This document shows positions 61,667-64,000 of a stretch of DNA of 64,000 nt, piece after piece; position 1 is the stretch's first letter; each line of letters begins with the position of its first letter. Where the stretch lies: positions 2,699,132 to 2,763,131 of the forward strand of contig NZ_KI421504.1 of assembly GCF_000473165.1 (NCBI RefSeq), in the 5' to 3' direction. The notes below the pieces were generated by a model. It saw only the letters and a list, made by a program, of their open reading frames with translations. It had not been told where the DNA came from and searched no databases. The position numbers and the translations under genes were made by a program. The stretch is from Leisingera aquimarina DSM 24565. Lineage in GTDB: Bacteria > Pseudomonadota > Alphaproteobacteria > Rhodobacterales > Rhodobacteraceae.

Positions 61667-62602
61667 TCAAGCAGTGATTGCAGGCCGCACCGGTGAATTT
61701 GCCGTGCGGGGCCGGTGCAATGCCTCCAGCCGCGCCACCGTGTTCTCGATGGTCAGATCCCGGCGCCGGTCAGGTGTGCGGCGGGAGGGGTAGACGGCAA
61801 AGACCTCTTTGAGCGGTGCCTCGTACCCGGGCAGGACCAGTTCGTATTCGCCGGAAACAAGCTGCTCTTCGATCATGAAGCGGGGCACGCGGGTATACCC
61901 CGATCCGCTGCTGACGGCTCGCATGATCAGATCCGGGTCATCGGCGGTAAAACCGACCTGCACCGGGGCTGGAAATTCCTGCCCGCCGCGGCGCAGCGGG
62001 AAGAAACCGCGGGTCTGATCCTCGTGGTGCTGGATGAATTTGAGCCGCTGCAGGTCTTCCGGTTTTTGCGGGCGGGTTTCGCGGTCCAGATATGCGGGCG
62101 TGGCAAACAGCACCGTTTCCAGGGTCGATATCTTACGTCCGAACCCGTCGGTATCCCCCAGCCGCCCGGTGCGGATTGCCAGATCGTAGCCTTCGCGCAC
62201 CACGTCGACCAGCCGGTCCTCCAGCCGCATAACGATGTTCAGGTCCGGATGCTGCTGGTTCAGGTCCAGCAGCATCGGCCCGATCACGCTGCGCCCCAGA
62301 AAGGAGTTCACGCTGATACGGAAGGTGCCTGAGACGCTGCCCTCCAGCGCGTCCAGCTCTGCCGTCATCCGGTTGTAGCCGGACAGCAGCGCCTGCGCGT
62401 GGCTGTAGACCAGATCGCCTGCACGGGTGGCGTGAATGCCCTTGGCAGTGCGGTGCAGCAATTGCTGGCCGGTTTGAGTTTCAAGCTGCTTGATCTGCTG
62501 GCTGACTGCGGATTGGCTGATACCGCGGCGCTGGGCGGCGCGGTTCAGGCTGCCTTCATCCAAGGCAATGGTGAATGTCTCCAGAAGGGTGAACCTGTCC
62601 AT
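61667..62602 (-). CDS. LysR-family transcriptional regulator
   Basis: 311 residues. HTH (FTLLETFTIALDEGSLNRAA, QRRGISQSAVSQQIKQLETQ) and substrate domain (SVNSFLGRSVIGPMLLDLNQ, VREGYDLAIRTGRLGDTDGF). Divergent from the MBL-fold gene at 62723 with a 120-bp gap, so it probably controls it. Confidence 0.92.
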   Translation of the reverse strand: MDRFTLLETFTIALDEGSLNRAAQRRGISQSAVSQQIKQLETQTGQQLLHRTAKGIHATRAGDLVYSHAQALLSGYNRMTAELDALEGSVSGTFRISVNSFLGRSVIGPMLLDLNQQHPDLNIVMRLEDRLVDVVREGYDLAIRTGRLGDTDGFGRKISTLETVLFATPAYLDRETRPQKPEDLQRLKFIQHHEDQTRGFFPLRRGGQEFPAPVQVGFTADDPDLIMRAVSSGSGYTRVPRFMIEEQLVSGEYELVLPGYEAPLKEVFAVYPSRRTPDRRRDLTIENTVARLEALHRPRTANSPVRPAITA

Positions 62603-62722
62603 CGTCTGCCTATCTGTGTTGCTTATAACTGCTATCGGATCTGCTGGGCTGCAATCCCCGGACTATCAGGGCTATTTCCGGATCACAGGAAAATTCTCCT
62701 CAATTGGATATCGGAGTTTCTT

Positions 62723-63703
62723 ATGACAATCAATCGCAGAGCATTTTTGAACGGGCTGGCGGCGGCTCCGGCGGCGGCACTGGCAGGCGGGTTTGCAGGC
62801 AGCGGCTGGGCATGGGCTGCGTCAGGGGCAGCAGAGGCCGCGCCAGTTACGCATTCTTTCACCTTGGGAGATGCCCGGATCACCGTGCTTCTGGACGGGC
62901 ATCTGCCCTTGGGCACGCAGCTGTTCAATGGCTACGACACAGCCAAGGCGGAACCGGTGCTGGCGCAGGGGCTGCACCGGTTGCAGGACGACGCGCTGCA
63001 GATCCCGGTCAACGGCTATCTGGTGGAGCGCGGCGGACAGAAGCTGCTGATCGACACCGGCACAGCCCAGCTGATGGGGCCGGGACTTGGAGCGCTGGGC
63101 GCCGGACTGGCGGCAGCGGGCGTGGCGCCCGAGAGCATCAATATGGTGCTGCTTACCCATATCCACCCGGACCATTCCGGCGGGCTGATCAGGGCGGACG
63201 GGACTGAGGTTTTTGGCAACGCCGAATTGGTGGTGGCGCAGCGGGAATGGGATTTCTGGCACGACGACGCCATCATGGCCGGTGTGCCCGAAGCCAGCCG
63301 CGGCTTCTTTGACATGGCCCGCACTTCGGTTGCGCCTTATGCCGGCCGGCTGAAACTGCTGCAGGGCGAGGAAGAAGCCGCCCCCGGCTTCACCGCGCTG
63401 GAGCTGCCGGGCCACACGCCGGGCCACACTGGTTTCATGCTGGACGCGGGCGGCGAGGGGCTGCTGTTCTGGGGCGACCTGATCCACAGCACTGCGCTGC
63501 AGTTTGCGCTGCCGGACTGGACCATCGCCTTTGATACTGATCCGGCGCTGACAGCGGTGACACGGAGGCGGATGCTGGACCGGGCGGCGGCGGATAATCT
63601 GCTGGTCACCGGCGCGCATCTGGACTTTCCGGCGCTGGGCCGGGTGCTGCGGCAGGGCGATGCCTTTGCCTATCAGGCGGCGCCCTGGCAGTTTGGCATC
63701 TAA
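62723..63703 (+). CDS. Exported MBL-fold metallo-hydrolase
   Basis: 326 residues. Twin-arginine signal (NRRAFLNGLAAAPAAALAGG) then an MBL domain: LTHIHPDHSGGL (HxHxDH), ELPGHTPGHTGFML (His), FWGDLIHST (Asp), GAHLDFPALG (His). Exported folded to the periplasm, probably already carrying metal. Resembles quorum-quenching-lactonase-like and AttM-type hydrolases in overall outline; substrate unknown. Start after cggag at 62723, divergent from the LysR gene. Confidence 0.9.
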   Translation: MTINRRAFLNGLAAAPAAALAGGFAGSGWAWAASGAAEAAPVTHSFTLGDARITVLLDGHLPLGTQLFNGYDTAKAEPVLAQGLHRLQDDALQIPVNGYLVERGGQKLLIDTGTAQLMGPGLGALGAGLAAAGVAPESINMVLLTHIHPDHSGGLIRADGTEVFGNAELVVAQREWDFWHDDAIMAGVPEASRGFFDMARTSVAPYAGRLKLLQGEEEAAPGFTALELPGHTPGHTGFMLDAGGEGLLFWGDLIHSTALQFALPDWTIAFDTDPALTAVTRRRMLDRAAADNLLVTGAHLDFPALGRVLRQGDAFAYQAAPWQFGI

Positions 63704-63826
63704 GGCGGGTATTGAGGCCATGAAAACACCCCGCCATGCTGTCCGTGATGGCGCGGCGGATTCCTTTGTTTCCTTCTGATGCGCCTTGCGCTAAAGGCTG
63801 CGCAACCGATTTGAAGGAGCCAAGTG

Positions 63827-64000
63827 ATGACCAGCGGCAAGAACGGCTTGACCTATGCAGACGCAGGTGTGGACATTGATGCGGGCAACGCCCTGGTTGA
63901 CCGGATCAAGCCGGCAGCCAAGCGCACCAACCGCTCTGGCGTTGCCAGCGGGCTGGGCGGCTTTGGCGCTCTGTTTGATCTGAAGGCTGCTGGATACAAT
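63827..64000 (+). CDS. purM: Phosphoribosylformylglycinamidine cyclo-ligase, 5' part
   Basis: First 58 codons, running off the window edge. [20 protein letters not shown] followed by R-x-G...[11 protein letters not shown] is the conserved PurM N-terminus. PurM closes the imidazole ring to make AIR in purine biosynthesis. gaaggag lies upstream with good spacing. A core gene, indicating this side of the window is chromosomal backbone. Confidence 0.93.
   Translation, partial: MTSGKNGLTYADAGVDIDAGNALVDRIKPAAKRTNRSGVASGLGGFGALFDLKAAGYN

Overview
The window looks like GC-rich alphaproteobacterial chromosome of the Roseobacter group (family-level inference from gene content: DmdA-like/OsmC/acyl-CoA ligase cluster, tripartite tricarboxylate transporter, GcvT and trimethylamine-dehydrogenase-like flavoproteins, Rhodobacteraceae-type insertion sequences). 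It is dominated by mobile DNA anchored on tRNA-Asn genes. Two intact tRNA-Asn(GTT) genes face each other (554-628 on +, 56190-56264 on -), and a third 20-bp copy of the tRNA 3' end lies at 13768-13787.

Layout. 1-412: end of a broken IS3 element. 554-1291: tRNA-Asn plus the first quarter of a broken tRNA-type integrase. 1613-6091: Lrp regulator, zinc alcohol dehydrogenase, frameshifted proC, twice-frameshifted aminotransferase, second Lrp regulator. 6253-10339: DmdA-like/OsmC/crotonase/acyl-CoA ligase operon. 10477-13787: IS fragments, a complete IS481 element and an inverted second copy of the integrase remnant, ending at the 20-bp tRNA fragment. 13788-56189: about 42 kb bounded by direct repeats of the tRNA-Asn 3' end, with a full-length integrase (53973-56126) beside the intact tRNA; I read this as an integrated genomic island. 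56190-64000: likely core chromosome (metallo-hydrolases, histidine kinase, tRNA-CAT, LysR, start of purM).

Inside the island. The left end holds IS21 and IS3 elements, a KfrA-like DNA-binding gene and what looks like a decayed tyrosine-recombinase pair. The middle (21.7-39.4 kb) is a catabolic block: two IclR regulators, two trimethylamine-dehydrogenase-like flavoproteins, a dimethylglycine-dehydrogenase-like FAD/GcvT fusion, a Tm-1-like protein, a stand-alone GcvT protein, a TctCBA transporter and an aldehyde dehydrogenase. Together they look like an importer plus folate-linked demethylation route for an unidentified small N-methylated (or S-methylated) carboxylate. From 40.1 to 48.1 kb is a second catabolic/uptake operon (deacetylase, ornithine-cyclodeaminase-like enzyme, EamA exporter, cysteine hydrolase, polar amino-acid ABC transporter, divergent LysR). 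The right end (48.3-56.1 kb) carries an HTH protein, two overlapping divergent tyrosine recombinases, a long hairpin, a DnaQ-like exonuclease, two small proteins and the tRNA-Asn integrase.

The best candidates for something undescribed are the demethylation operon and the island-end recombinase/exonuclease module with its repeat-rich control region. All functions are inferred from reading the sequence; no database search was run.
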